DNA of 64,000 nucleotides from Flavobacteriaceae bacterium UJ101. GTDB taxonomy: Bacteria; Bacteroidota; Bacteroidia; Flavobacteriales; UJ101. Below the pieces are notes generated by a model. That model ran no database searches. It saw only the letters and a list, made by a program, of their open reading frames with translations, and was not told where the DNA came from. Shown here in pieces: positions 18,009 to 26,859 of this stretch. The DNA is taken from contig CP016269.1 of NCBI GenBank assembly GCA_001880285.1, positions 2,738,501 to 2,802,500 of the forward strand, in the 5' to 3' direction. A program made the translations under genes and the position numbers. Within the stretch, counting starts at the first letter, position 1, and every line of letters starts with the position of its first letter.

Positions 18009-20354
18009 TTAAACTTTTTCAATTTTTACAGCACACTTTTTATAATCTGGCTCTTTTGAAATAGGACAAAAGGCATCAAGTGTTACATCATTGATTAACA
18101 TGTTTTCATCAAAGAATGGTACAAATACTTGTCCTTTAGTAGGAATACCACGACCGTTTATTGAAGCAGGTAAAGTCATTGAACCTCTTCGTGAAGTAAC
18201 TTTTATAGGTTCTCCTTCAACAATTCCTAATTCTTTAGCATCTGATGGATGTATTTCTACATAAGCATTAGGTACTGCTCTATGTAAAACAGGAATTCTT
18301 CTTGTCATAGATCCTGTGTGCCAGTGTTCAATAACACGTCCAGTATCTAACCAGAAAGGATATTCTTGATCAGGAGATTCTGCTGGAGCTTCATAAGGTC
18401 TTTGCCAAATAATCGCTCTTCCATCTTTTTTCCCATAAAAATCAAAGTCTTTCCCGTTGCTACAAGCTGGATCATATTTAGCATTGTAACGCCAGTGAGT
18501 TGATTTTCCTCCAGCGGGGTCATTTTTATCTTCCACAAAAGGCCAAATAACACCTGACTCACGTTTTAAAACTTCTAAAGGAGCCATATTGTGTTTTTTC
18601 CCAGCATGGAATTGTCTATATTCATTATAAAGTTCTTCGTAATGGTTTTCTTTTGAGTACGGGAAAAGATCTCCATATCCCATACGTTTTGCTACTTCAA
18701 TGAACATCCAAGCATCAGATGTAGCATCACCAGGAGCATCAACCATTTTTTGCCAATATTGAGTTCTTCTTTCAGAATTTCCATACATACCATTTTTTTC
18801 AATATGCCATGCTGATGGTAAAATTACATCAGCAACATCAGTGGTTGGAGTAGGGAATACATCAGACACGACAATAAAACGTCCATCTTTTTTAGCCCCA
18901 GCTCTGAATCGACGAAGATTAGGTAAAGAAACTAATGGATTAGTAGCCTGTATCCACATAAACTTAATATCTCCACGGTCTAATGCTCGGAACATTTCCG
19001 TAGCATGATAAGTAGGTTTAGCTGGGATTCTTTCTACAGGAACTTTCCATATTTTAGCAGCCATTTCTCTATCATGTTCGTTTGTTACAACACCATGAGG
19101 TAATTTATGAGTAAAAGTACCTACTTCACGAGCAGTACCACAAGCACTTGGTTGTCCTGTTAATGAGAAAGGACTGTTCCCTGGAGAAGAAATTTTACCA
19201 GTTAATAAGTGAATATTATAAATAAGGTTATTCATCCAAGTTCCTCGAGTATGTTGGTTTACACCCATACACCAGAAAGAAATAACCTTTTTATTAGGAT
19301 TCCCGTATAGAGAAGCCATATATTTAATATCTTTTACAGAAACACCTGATAATTTGGATACTTTTTCAGGAGTATAATCTTCTAAGAACTTCTTGTAATC
19401 TTCAAATGAAATAGGTTTTGGCTCATCTTTAAATTTAAAATGATCTTCTGTACCGTAACCAATATTAGTTTTTCCTTTAAGGAAATTACAGTGTTCTTCA
19501 ACAAATTGATTATTTACCCAACCGTTTTTAATAATTTCATAAGCGATTGCATTTGCTACAGCTAAATCGGTTTGAGGATTAAACATAATTGATTTATCAG
19601 AAGCTGCACTAGAGCGAGTCTTTCGAGTTGCAAAATCAATTATAGTTAAATTTCGTTTTTGTTTTTGATCTAATAATCTTGAGAATAATACAGGGTGCAT
19701 TTCAGCCATATTATTTCCCCAAGTAATTACTACGTCAGCATGATCCATATCTTCATAACATCCCATTGGTTCATCTAAACCAAAAGATGATAGAAAACCA
19801 GTAACGGCACTGGCCATACATAAACGAGCATTACAGTCTAAGTTGTTAGAACCAATCGCTCCTTTCATTAATTTTGATGCAGCATATCCTTCTGGAATAG
19901 TAGATTGCCCTGAAGTAAACATGGCAACAGAATCTTTTCCATGTTCTTCCATGGTTCCCTTCATTTTAGAAGCTACTAAATCTAAAGCTTCTTCTAATGG
20001 TGTTTCAACCATTACACCATTTTTCCTAACTAAAGCCTTTTTTAAACGATCTTTGGCATTGATACACATAATTTGGTGATATCCTTTAACACAAAGTAAT
20101 CCTTTATTTACTTCACAATTAGGATCCCCTTTAACTCCTACTGCTTTTCCATTTTGTGTTCCTACTAAAATTCCACAACCTGTTCCGCAAAATCTACACG
20201 GACCTTTCGTCCAGTTGATATCGCCTGAAGGTAAATTTGCATCCTGTTCTTCTGCAAATACGATTCCGGGTACAAGAGCCGCTGCCGCAGTCATAGCAGA
20301 CATGACAGCCATTTTCTTTAAAAACTCTCGTCTATTTGTTTTCTTTTCGAACAT
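18009..20354 (-). CDS. napA: Periplasmic nitrate reductase catalytic subunit NapA
   Basis: 781 residues. A Tat signal ([10 protein letters not shown], 6-15) precedes the mature enzyme. The 4Fe-4S cluster ligands are Cys53, Cys56, Cys60 (CRFCGTGCG) and Cys88 ([11 protein letters not shown]). The molybdenum ligand is most likely Cys179 in [10 protein letters not shown]. The C-terminal cofactor-binding domain has [13 protein letters not shown] and a CAVKIEK end. It reduces nitrate to nitrite in the periplasm using a bis-MGD cofactor. It is slightly shorter than proteobacterial NapA (about 830). It is preceded by napD and followed by its cytochrome subunit. Confidence 0.96.
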   Translation of the reverse strand: MFEKKTNRREFLKKMAVMSAMTAAAALVPGIVFAEEQDANLPSGDINWTKGPCRFCGTGCGILVGTQNGKAVGVKGDPNCEVNKGLLCVKGYHQIMCINAKDRLKKALVRKNGVMVETPLEEALDLVASKMKGTMEEHGKDSVAMFTSGQSTIPEGYAASKLMKGAIGSNNLDCNARLCMASAVTGFLSSFGLDEPMGCYEDMDHADVVITWGNNMAEMHPVLFSRLLDQKQKRNLTIIDFATRKTRSSAASDKSIMFNPQTDLAVANAIAYEIIKNGWVNNQFVEEHCNFLKGKTNIGYGTEDHFKFKDEPKPISFEDYKKFLEDYTPEKVSKLSGVSVKDIKYMASLYGNPNKKVISFWCMGVNQHTRGTWMNNLIYNIHLLTGKISSPGNSPFSLTGQPSACGTAREVGTFTHKLPHGVVTNEHDREMAAKIWKVPVERIPAKPTYHATEMFRALDRGDIKFMWIQATNPLVSLPNLRRFRAGAKKDGRFIVVSDVFPTPTTDVADVILPSAWHIEKNGMYGNSERRTQYWQKMVDAPGDATSDAWMFIEVAKRMGYGDLFPYSKENHYEELYNEYRQFHAGKKHNMAPLEVLKRESGVIWPFVEDKNDPAGGKSTHWRYNAKYDPACSNGKDFDFYGKKDGRAIIWQRPYEAPAESPDQEYPFWLDTGRVIEHWHTGSMTRRIPVLHRAVPNAYVEIHPSDAKELGIVEGEPIKVTSRRGSMTLPASINGRGIPTKGQVFVPFFDENMLINDVTLDAFCPISKEPDYKKCAVKIEKV

Positions 20355-20359
20355 TGTTG

Positions 20360-20605
20360 TTATTGTTTTTCTTTATTTTCCGTTTCAAATCCTGCTACGA
20401 CTGTTAATAAGCGTAGACTTTTTATTGCATAAATTTTATCTTCCAATTCTTTATCTTCCAATTCAGAATGGGTGTCGGTCACTATAATAATGATATCATG
20501 TGATTGTGAAGGGATAATTTCACAGTTTTCTAGTTCATTTAAAGCCATCTCAAGATCCTTTTTTTGATCAGGTTGAGGATGTGCTAAATAACTTTTTATC
20601 GGCAT
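20360..20605 (-). CDS. napD: NapD-like chaperone for NapA export
   Basis: 81 residues. NapD binds the Tat signal of NapA and delays export until the cofactor is inserted. The size and the ferredoxin-like pattern fit: N-terminal strand [13 protein letters not shown], helix [20 protein letters not shown], strand [10 protein letters not shown], helix [19 protein letters not shown]. The last segment resembles the NapD end (I..I..V.GV....V.). First gene of the nap operon, five bases before napA. Sequence alone is weak, but position makes the call good. Confidence 0.8.
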   Translation of the reverse strand: MPIKSYLAHPQPDQKKDLEMALNELENCEIIPSQSHDIIIIVTDTHSELEDKELEDKIYAIKSLRLLTVVAGFETENKEKQ

Positions 20606-20688
20606 GTAATCTTTGATTTAAGTTAATCTCTATTAAATTATATAATGTTGTTTTCTGTTTAAAATTAGATACTAGCTAAGTATAAAAG

Positions 20689-20704
20689 CATGACTAAGAT
20701 CATG
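20689..20704. promoter_or_regulatory. Inverted repeat between napD and moeA
   Basis: CATGA-N6-TCATG, a perfect five-base inverted repeat, in the 266-base divergent region shared by the nap and moeA operons. Together with 20805-20818 it is a candidate regulator site. The regulator is not known; it does not match the FNR consensus TTGAT-N4-ATCAA. Confidence 0.25.
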
Positions 20705-20804
20705 TTTTTGTCAATTTACGATATGAAAACGTGAAAACCAATTTAAAAGCTTATGAATAAAGTGATTATGTGTAATTTTTAATGATTTTAAATAAGTTTA
20801 GAAC

Positions 20805-20818
20805 ATGATTTGAATCAT
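20805..20818. promoter_or_regulatory. Palindrome upstream of moeA
   Basis: ATGATT-TG-AATCAT, a perfect six-base inverted repeat, 25 bases upstream of the moeA -7 element. It is placed where an activator could bind. Confidence 0.3.
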
Positions 20819-20842
20819 TTTTTTTACATTTTTGTTTATCGT

Positions 20843-20850
20843 TATATTTG
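20843..20850 (+). promoter_or_regulatory. -7 element of the molybdenum cofactor operon
   Basis: TATATTTG matches TAnnTTTG and lies 21 bases before the moeA ATG at 20872. No good -33 element is seen, which is compatible with an activator-dependent promoter. Confidence 0.5.
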
Positions 20851-20871
20851 TAGAGGAATAACGTATATGTA

Positions 20872-22059
20872 ATGACAATGATATCAGTAGAAAAAGCTAT
20901 AGATTATATAGAAAATGTTGAGTGTAATCCGCAAGAAGTAAAAGTATCAGTCTCTAGAAAAATAATCGATACTATTTTTGCTGAAGATGTACATTCAACC
21001 TATACATTACCTTTATTTAATCAATCTGCAATGGACGGATATGCTGTTTGTTTTGGAGAAGAATTGCATTTTAGAATTTTAGAAGAAGAGGTAAAGGCTG
21101 GAGATGATAGGATGATTTCTCTAAAAAAAGGTGAAGCAGTTCGGATTTTTACAGGTGCTCCTGTTCCAGATACTGCTGATGCTGTAATTATGCAGGAAAA
21201 AGTAACGATAAAGGAAGGTATGCTTTATGTAGAAGGAGATTATCATAAAGGTCAAAATATTCGTTACAAAGGGGAGGAAATTCAGAAAGGAGATAAAGTA
21301 TTTGAAGCTGGAGAAAAAATTACACCCGCAACAGTTGGTGTTTTAGCTAGTTTAGGAATTTCTGAAGTGAATGTATATAGAAAACCTAAAATAGCAATTA
21401 TTGTCACAGGTAATGAATTATCATCTATTCATAAAGAGCTTGCTTATGGTGAAATATACGATTCTAATACCTATACATTAGGTTCTTTTTTAGAGGAACA
21501 GAGAATTGAACATATACATTATTATCATGTAAAAGATAATTTAGAAGAAACACAAAAAATTATTTCAGAAGCACTGAAAGCACATGATATTGTTTTAATA
21601 ACAGGAGGAGTTTCCGTAGGAGATTATGATTTTGTGAAAGAGTCTCTTGACCATAATGGTGTAGAAGAGGTTTTCTATAAAATTAAACAGAAGCCAGGAA
21701 AACCTTTATTTTTTGGGAAGGTTGAGAATACTTTTGTTTTTGGGCTTCCCGGAAATCCAGCAGCAGCTTTAACTTGTTCATATGTATATGTTTTACCTTT
21801 AATTAAACGTTTCAAAGGACAAGATTCAATTCATTTAAAACGTTTATCAGGAATTGCTGTAAACTCTTATAAAAAGAAAGGGAATCGAGCACATTTTCTA
21901 AAAGCCATTTTTAATGATGGAAAAGTTGAAATATTAGATGGACAAGGTTCAGGAATGATGCATTCATTTGCTAAAAGTAATGCATTAGTTTATATGCCAG
22001 AAAGTAAAATGGAAATAAAGAGAGAAGAGAATGTAGAAAATATTATAATGTTATATTAA
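20872..22059 (+). CDS. moeA: Molybdopterin molybdenumtransferase MoeA
   Basis: 395 residues. MoeA inserts molybdate into adenylylated molybdopterin. Family segments seen: LPLFNQSAMDGYAV (49-62), IFTGAPVPDTADAVIMQE, VGVLASLGISEVNVYRKPKIAIIVTGNEL, YDSNTYTL, ITGGVSVGDYDFVKESL and FGLPGNPAAALTCSYVYV. An ATG six bases in (20878) is an alternative start. First gene of the cofactor operon, divergent from the nap operon. Confidence 0.95.
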   Translation: MTMISVEKAIDYIENVECNPQEVKVSVSRKIIDTIFAEDVHSTYTLPLFNQSAMDGYAVCFGEELHFRILEEEVKAGDDRMISLKKGEAVRIFTGAPVPDTADAVIMQEKVTIKEGMLYVEGDYHKGQNIRYKGEEIQKGDKVFEAGEKITPATVGVLASLGISEVNVYRKPKIAIIVTGNELSSIHKELAYGEIYDSNTYTLGSFLEEQRIEHIHYYHVKDNLEETQKIISEALKAHDIVLITGGVSVGDYDFVKESLDHNGVEEVFYKIKQKPGKPLFFGKVENTFVFGLPGNPAAALTCSYVYVLPLIKRFKGQDSIHLKRLSGIAVNSYKKKGNRAHFLKAIFNDGKVEILDGQGSGMMHSFAKSNALVYMPESKMEIKREENVENIIMLY

Positions 22060-22097
22060 ATTACTGATATATAGTTGTTAAATTATTTTATTTAAAG

Positions 22098-22442
22098 ATG
22101 AAGTTTAAAGTAAAAAGTAGGGTTTGGATAGAAAGTGAAGAAGGTGTTTTCTTGGGAGAGGGAAGAATTCATTTGTTAAAATTAGTTGATGAATTGGGTT
22201 CCATTAGCAAGGCTGCAAAAGAATTAAAAATGTCTTATAAAAAAGCCTGGTTTTTATTAGATTCAATGAATAAACAAGCCCCAATGTTAATTTTAATGAA
22301 AAAAACAGGAGGAAAAAATGGTGGAGGTGCAGAACTAACTAAATATGGAAAAAAAATAATCGATGATTTTGAACAACTTAATACATCTTGTTGGAATTTT
22401 TTAGATGATGAATTTGAAAAAATAGATTTTACAAAATATTAA
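22098..22442 (+). CDS. ModE-type winged helix regulator, DNA-binding domain only
   Basis: 114 residues matching the N-terminal HTH domain of ModE: WIESEEGVFLGEGRIHLLKLVDELGSISKAAKELKMSYKKAW and a later GGKNGGGAELTKYGKKII. The molybdate-binding TOBE domains of full-length ModE are absent. Such short proteins are common beside molybdenum enzymes and may regulate this operon, though molybdate sensing would need another partner. It lies 39 bases after moeA and four before the next gene. Confidence 0.85.
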   Translation: MKFKVKSRVWIESEEGVFLGEGRIHLLKLVDELGSISKAAKELKMSYKKAWFLLDSMNKQAPMLILMKKTGGKNGGGAELTKYGKKIIDDFEQLNTSCWNFLDDEFEKIDFTKY

Positions 22443-22446
22443 AAAT

Positions 22447-23406
22447 ATGGAAGCTTATACAGCTAATTTAAGTGACAATCATCCCATCAAAGTGTATTTT
22501 GAAGAGAGAAAATTGATTGAAGATATTATTGAAGAGTTGGAAAAAACTGAGGTAGAAACAGATTTTCAAAAATATTTTAATCTTTTCAATCAATTGTCAG
22601 AGATTGATAAACGTTTTACTCGAAAAGAAAATCAATTGTTTCCTTACTTAGAAAAATATGGGTGGAACGGGCCAAGTCAAGGAATGTGGTCTTTTCATGA
22701 TAATTTAAGAGATCAGATTAGATTATTAAAACAATTTAATGAAGAAAAAAATATAGAGAAAATAAATCAAAATTTACTTTTCTTAGTTGATGGAATTAAA
22801 CGTTTAATGGTGATAGAAGAATTGAAATTATTTCCTACATCATTAGAATTGCTTGTCCAAGAAGATTGGGATGAAATGGAGAAAGGAGAGGAGGAAATAG
22901 GTTGGATGCATAAAAAAGCTTCTTTAGAAGTTAATAATGAGGCTTATATTCATCCAAGTAAGGATTTTACAAAACGGAATGTATCTTTCTCTACTGAAGA
23001 CACCTTTCACTATGATGAAGGGTATATGACACCTGAACAAGTCAATTTATTATTAAAAACGATGCCTGTTGATTTAACTTATGTAGATGAAAATGATAAA
23101 GTTATCTTCTATAACAGAGGAGAAGAGCGCGTTTTTCCACGAAGTGCGGGTATTATAGGTAGAGAGGTGAGATTTTGTCATCCACCCAAAAGTGTTGGGA
23201 CCGTTTTAAAAATATTAGAAGAATTTAAAAAAGGAACACAAAATACAGCTGATTTCTGGATTCGTTTTAAGGAACGGCTGATTTTAATACGATATTTTGC
23301 TGTTCGAGATGAAAATAAAAAGTATCGAGGTGTTATTGAAATGTCTCAAGATATAACCGATATTCAGAAATTAGAAGGAGAACAAAGATTATTAGATTGG
23401 GAATAA
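22447..23406 (+). CDS. Hemerythrin-HHE and PAS domain protein (DUF438-like)
   Basis: 319 residues. Residues 10-150 form a hemerythrin-like four-helix region (DNHPIKVYFEE with His12, RKENQLFPYLEKYGW with Glu61, WSFHDNLRDQI with His84, EELKLFP with Glu124/125). Residues about 200-310 form a PAS domain with VDLTYVDENDKVIFYN, FCHPPKSVGTVLKILEEF and RYFAVRDENKKYRGVIEMSQDIT. This layout is that of DUF438 proteins. The His usually found four positions before the RKEN block seems to be Arg56, so the metal site may be incomplete. Set inside the cofactor operon; a role in sensing oxygen or nitric oxide is an inference. It overlaps mobA by 10 bases. Confidence 0.8.
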   Translation: MEAYTANLSDNHPIKVYFEERKLIEDIIEELEKTEVETDFQKYFNLFNQLSEIDKRFTRKENQLFPYLEKYGWNGPSQGMWSFHDNLRDQIRLLKQFNEEKNIEKINQNLLFLVDGIKRLMVIEELKLFPTSLELLVQEDWDEMEKGEEEIGWMHKKASLEVNNEAYIHPSKDFTKRNVSFSTEDTFHYDEGYMTPEQVNLLLKTMPVDLTYVDENDKVIFYNRGEERVFPRSAGIIGREVRFCHPPKSVGTVLKILEEFKKGTQNTADFWIRFKERLILIRYFAVRDENKKYRGVIEMSQDITDIQKLEGEQRLLDWE

Positions 23407-23960
23407 CAGCATTCATATTAGCAGGAGGAAAAAGCTCAAGAATGGGAATGAATAAAGGATTATGTGTTTTACATGATGAAAGATTTATTCAATTATTAAT
23501 TAATGAGTTAGAGATTTTATTTAAAGATATGGTTTTAGTTGCTTCTATTGAAGAATATGATGTTTTTGAAATAGAAAAAATAGAAGATATTATACCTGAT
23601 AAAGGACCAATAGGAGGTATTTATACAGCACTAAATAAAAGTGAAACAGAAGATAATATAATTGTAAGCTGTGATATTCCTTTAATTAGTTCAGATGTAT
23701 TAAAATTATTGGTAGAAGATAAATCAAATGCAGATGTAGTTCAATTGGCTACAAAGAGTAAAAACATGCCTTTAATAGCACGTTATAAGAAAAAATTAGA
23801 GCCTTTTTTCTTAGAAAAAATAAAGAATAATGATTTAAAATTGAATAAGGTTTTAAAAGAATTAAATGTTAAAACAATTGTAGTTTCAGAGGAGCAAGAA
23901 AAACAGTTACAAAACATTAATACACCAATAGAATTAAAAAAAATTCAAAATGAAAGTTAA
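23397..23960 (+). CDS. mobA: Molybdenum cofactor guanylyltransferase MobA
   Basis: 187 residues from TTG at 23397 (no ATG available; ATT at 23391 is another option). MobA attaches GMP to Mo-molybdopterin to make the MGD cofactor that NapA and the TorA-like enzyme need. The nucleotide-binding signature ITAFILAGGKSSRMGMNKGL is at the N-terminus, followed by PDKGPIGGIYTAL and VSCDIPLIS, all typical. It overlaps the HHE/PAS gene and the moaD-like gene, so translation is coupled. Confidence 0.93.
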   Translation: MGITAFILAGGKSSRMGMNKGLCVLHDERFIQLLINELEILFKDMVLVASIEEYDVFEIEKIEDIIPDKGPIGGIYTALNKSETEDNIIVSCDIPLISSDVLKLLVEDKSNADVVQLATKSKNMPLIARYKKKLEPFFLEKIKNNDLKLNKVLKELNVKTIVVSEEQEKQLQNINTPIELKKIQNES

Positions 23961-24186
23961 AGTTAAGTATCTAGGATTAATTGTAGATCATACGAAATGT
24001 AAAGAAGAACAGTTTGACTTAAAAACAGCTAGTTTTGAAGAATTGGAAAGTCAATTACGGTCAAAATATACTTTCTTACATGATATATCATACAAAATAA
24101 CCATAAATCATGAATTTGGTAAAAAAGGTATTATGATAAATGAAGAAGATGAAATAGCCATTTTACCCCCTTTTGCAGGAGGATAA
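23950..24186 (+). CDS. moaD: Molybdopterin synthase small subunit MoaD
   Basis: 78 residues, ubiquitin-like sulphur carrier. It starts with VKVKYLGLIVDHTKC and ends in PPFAGG, the di-glycine tail that is adenylylated by MoeB and thiocarboxylated. Overlaps mobA by 11 bases and precedes moeB by 33 bases. Confidence 0.92.
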   Translation: MKVKVKYLGLIVDHTKCKEEQFDLKTASFEELESQLRSKYTFLHDISYKITINHEFGKKGIMINEEDEIAILPPFAGG

Positions 24187-24219
24187 GGATATTATTCAAT
24201 AAACAAATAATTAAAGACA

Positions 24220-25329
24220 ATGGATAAGGAACGATACAGTAGACATATTAAATTATCTGAAATAGGAATAGAAGGGCAACAAAAATTACTTGAAGCAAAA
24301 GTTTTGGTTATAGGAGCTGGAGGTTTGGGGTGTCCTGTGTTACAGTATTTAGTAGCAGCTGGAGTTGGAACAGTGGGAATAATAGATGATGATGTCGTTG
24401 AAAAGTCCAATTTGCAGCGACAAATTTTGTTTGGAGTATCTGATATTGGTAAAAATAAAGCACGAGCAGTAAAAAATCGTTTGAATAATTTAAATCCTGA
24501 TGTACAAATTGAAGCTATTCCAGAACGTTTAAGTTCTAAAAATGCTTTAAAATTATTTGAAGATTATGATATTATTGTCGATGGTACCGATAATTTTTCC
24601 ACTCGATATATGGTAAATGATGCCTGTATCTTAGCTAATAAACCACTTGTTTCTGGAGCTATTTATAAATTTGAAGGACAAGTAGCTGTTTTAAATTATA
24701 AAGGATCAGCAAGCTACCGTTGTTTATTCCCTAAATTACCTAAACAAGATTTAATTCCTAGTTGTAATGAAATAGGAGTATTGGGTGTGTTACCAGGTAT
24801 TATAGGAACATTGCAAGCAAATGAAGTATTAAAAATGATTCTAGGTTTAGAAAATATATTAAAAGGACAGTTATTAGTATATTCTGCTTTGAAAAATGAG
24901 ATGAATGTGTTTCATATTGCTCGAAATGAATCTGAAATTCAACAAGTAAAGGAGAAAAAAGATTTTTTTGAAACAACAGATTATGAAGTATTATGCGGAG
25001 TGAAAGATGAATCAGTTGAAGAAATAACAGTAGATGAATTTTTAAATAATATAGATAAAAAATTAGTTCAAATTATCGATGTTCGTGAGAAAGAAGAATT
25101 GGAATTAGATCCTATAGCTTTGGATTTTTCAATTCAACATATTCCATTAGGAAAAATACAAGATTCATTAGAATTAGTAGATAAAGAGAAAAAGAAAATA
25201 ATCTTTTGTCAAAAAGGAATGAGAAGTTTAAAAGCGGTTAAAATTTTGAAAGAACATAAAATTGATCATAGTGTAAGCTTAAAAGGTGGAGCAAGTGAAT
25301 TGTTTAAAATGATAATAGAAAAAGTATGA
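24220..25329 (+). CDS. moeB: MoeB-type adenylyltransferase fused to a rhodanese domain
   Basis: 369 residues. The N-terminal E1-like domain (1-245) has RYSRHIKLSEIG, the ATP loop GAGGLGCPVLQYL, DDDVVEKSNLQRQILF and DGTDNFSTRYMVND. The C-terminal rhodanese domain (about 270-369) has IIDVREKEELE and active-site CQKGMRS. The protein activates the MoaD C-terminus and probably supplies the sulphur itself. The zinc-binding CxxC pairs of E. coli MoeB are not complete (only YRCLFP and PSCNEIG remain), as is common in HesA/MoeB fusions. Overlaps moaE by four bases (ATGA). Confidence 0.93.
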   Translation: MDKERYSRHIKLSEIGIEGQQKLLEAKVLVIGAGGLGCPVLQYLVAAGVGTVGIIDDDVVEKSNLQRQILFGVSDIGKNKARAVKNRLNNLNPDVQIEAIPERLSSKNALKLFEDYDIIVDGTDNFSTRYMVNDACILANKPLVSGAIYKFEGQVAVLNYKGSASYRCLFPKLPKQDLIPSCNEIGVLGVLPGIIGTLQANEVLKMILGLENILKGQLLVYSALKNEMNVFHIARNESEIQQVKEKKDFFETTDYEVLCGVKDESVEEITVDEFLNNIDKKLVQIIDVREKEELELDPIALDFSIQHIPLGKIQDSLELVDKEKKKIIFCQKGMRSLKAVKILKEHKIDHSVSLKGGASELFKMIIEKV

Positions 25330-25766
25330 CGAAAAAAATAAAAAATGTCTTTGTAGAAGGTCCTATTTCTCCAGAAAAAATAGCACAATCTATCGCAAAT
25401 CATCAAGTAAAAACTAATATTGGAGCTCATAATATTTTTTTAGGGCAAGTTAGAGCTGATGTAATAGAAGGAAAAGAAGTTAAAGCTATAGAGTATTCGG
25501 CATATGAAGAAATGGCTTTAAAAGAGTTTCATAAAATTCGAGAAGCAGCTTTTGAACAGTTTGATTTAACATGTATGCATATTTACCATAGTTTAGGTGT
25601 GGTAAAAGCAGGTGAAATATGTCTTTTTGTATTTGTATCATCACCAAGAAGAAAAGAAGTTTTTAAGGCTTTAGAATTTGTAGTAGAAGAAATCAAAGCT
25701 AATGTACCTGTTTTTGGTAAAGAACTTTTTGAAGATGATTCTTATCAATGGAAGGAAAATCATTAA
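25326..25766 (+). CDS. moaE: Molybdopterin synthase catalytic subunit MoaE
   Basis: 146 residues. MoaE converts cPMP to molybdopterin with thiocarboxylated MoaD. Signatures: GAHNIFLGQVRADV, AIEYSAYEEMALKEF, HSLGVVKAGEICLFVFVSSPRRKEVFKALEFVVEEIKANVPVFGKE. The last block carries the conserved Lys and Arg residues. Start overlaps the moeB stop. Confidence 0.95.
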   Translation: MTKKIKNVFVEGPISPEKIAQSIANHQVKTNIGAHNIFLGQVRADVIEGKEVKAIEYSAYEEMALKEFHKIREAAFEQFDLTCMHIYHSLGVVKAGEICLFVFVSSPRRKEVFKALEFVVEEIKANVPVFGKELFEDDSYQWKENH

Positions 25767-25878
25767 ATTAATTAAGAGTTAAAAATCAAGAATGTAGATA
25801 TTAGAATAAAAATAATAATTATAGACATGAAAGATTGAGTCAAATTATTAATATCCAACATACTAAATGCACTAAAAA

Positions 25879-26793
25879 ATGGTTGATATAACACATAAAT
25901 CCAATACACTTCGAATTGCAACAGCTCAAGCTGTAGTAAAAGTAAGTAAGCAAGAGACGATAGAAGCTATTCAAAATGATACAGTTCCAAAGGGAAATGT
26001 TTTTGCAATGTCAAAAGCAGTGGGATTACTAGCAGTGAAAAAAACACCTGATATTTTAGCAGACTGCCATCCTTTACCTATCGAGTTTACAGGGATTGAT
26101 TACGAAATTAATGATTTGGAAATAATTGTTAAAGTAACTATTAAAACTATTTATAAAACAGGAGTAGAGGTTGAGGCAATGCATGGGGCAAGTGCTGTTG
26201 CTTTGAATATGTACGATATGCTTAAACCTATTGATAAGGGAATAGAGATTCAAAATATTAAATTGTTAAAGAAAAAAGGAGGGAAGTCAGATTTTAAAGA
26301 TAAATTTAGTAAAGAATTAACCGCACGTGTTATTGTTTGCTCTGATTCAATTTCAGCAGGAAAAAAAGAAGACAAAGCAGGAAAGGCTATTATAAAAAAA
26401 TTAGAAGAATGTAATGTAGCTATTACAGATTATGTTATCATTCCAGATGAACCTTTTGATATAGAACAAAAAATAGAAAAATCACTTGAAGAAGAAACCG
26501 ATTTAGTTATTTTTACAGGAGGTACAGGTTTATCAAAACGTGATGTAACACCCGAAACGATCATTCCTTTACTCGATACTCGAATTCCTGGAATCGAAGA
26601 AGCCATTCGAAGTTATGGGCAAGATCGAACACCGTATTCTATGCTCTCACGAAGTGTAGTTGGCTTAAAAAATAATAGTCTAATTTTGGCTTTGCCAGGA
26701 TCCACAAAAGGTGCAGCAGAATCAATGGATGCTATTTTTCCATTTGTAATGCATATATTTAATGTTATAAAAGGAGTACAACATTATACATAA
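25879..26793 (+). CDS. moaCB: Bifunctional MoaC-MoaB/Mog fusion
   Basis: 304 residues. Residues 1-140 match MoaC (cyclic pyranopterin monophosphate synthase): MVDITHKSNTLRIATA, ADCHPLPIEFTGID and AMHGASAVALNMYDMLK. Residues 158-304 match MoaB/MogA (molybdopterin adenylyltransferase): ARVIVCSDSISAGKKEDKAG, DLVIFTGGTGLSKRDVTPE, PGIEEAIRSYGQ, MLSRSVVGLKNNSLILALPGS. One protein thus covers an early and a late step. Such fusions are known in Bacteroidota. It follows a 112-base gap after moaE. Confidence 0.93.
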   Translation: MVDITHKSNTLRIATAQAVVKVSKQETIEAIQNDTVPKGNVFAMSKAVGLLAVKKTPDILADCHPLPIEFTGIDYEINDLEIIVKVTIKTIYKTGVEVEAMHGASAVALNMYDMLKPIDKGIEIQNIKLLKKKGGKSDFKDKFSKELTARVIVCSDSISAGKKEDKAGKAIIKKLEECNVAITDYVIIPDEPFDIEQKIEKSLEEETDLVIFTGGTGLSKRDVTPETIIPLLDTRIPGIEEAIRSYGQDRTPYSMLSRSVVGLKNNSLILALPGSTKGAAESMDAIFPFVMHIFNVIKGVQHYT

Positions 26794-26859
26794 CTTGGAA
26801 GTCAAAAAACAGGAATGAAAAGTAACAATTACTACTAAACAATAATCAAAAAATAGTTT

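Noticed and set aside
20640-20870. FNR-type operator for nap and moeA
   Set aside because: Inverted repeats exist but none fits TTGAT-N4-ATCAA, so I record the repeats without naming the regulator.
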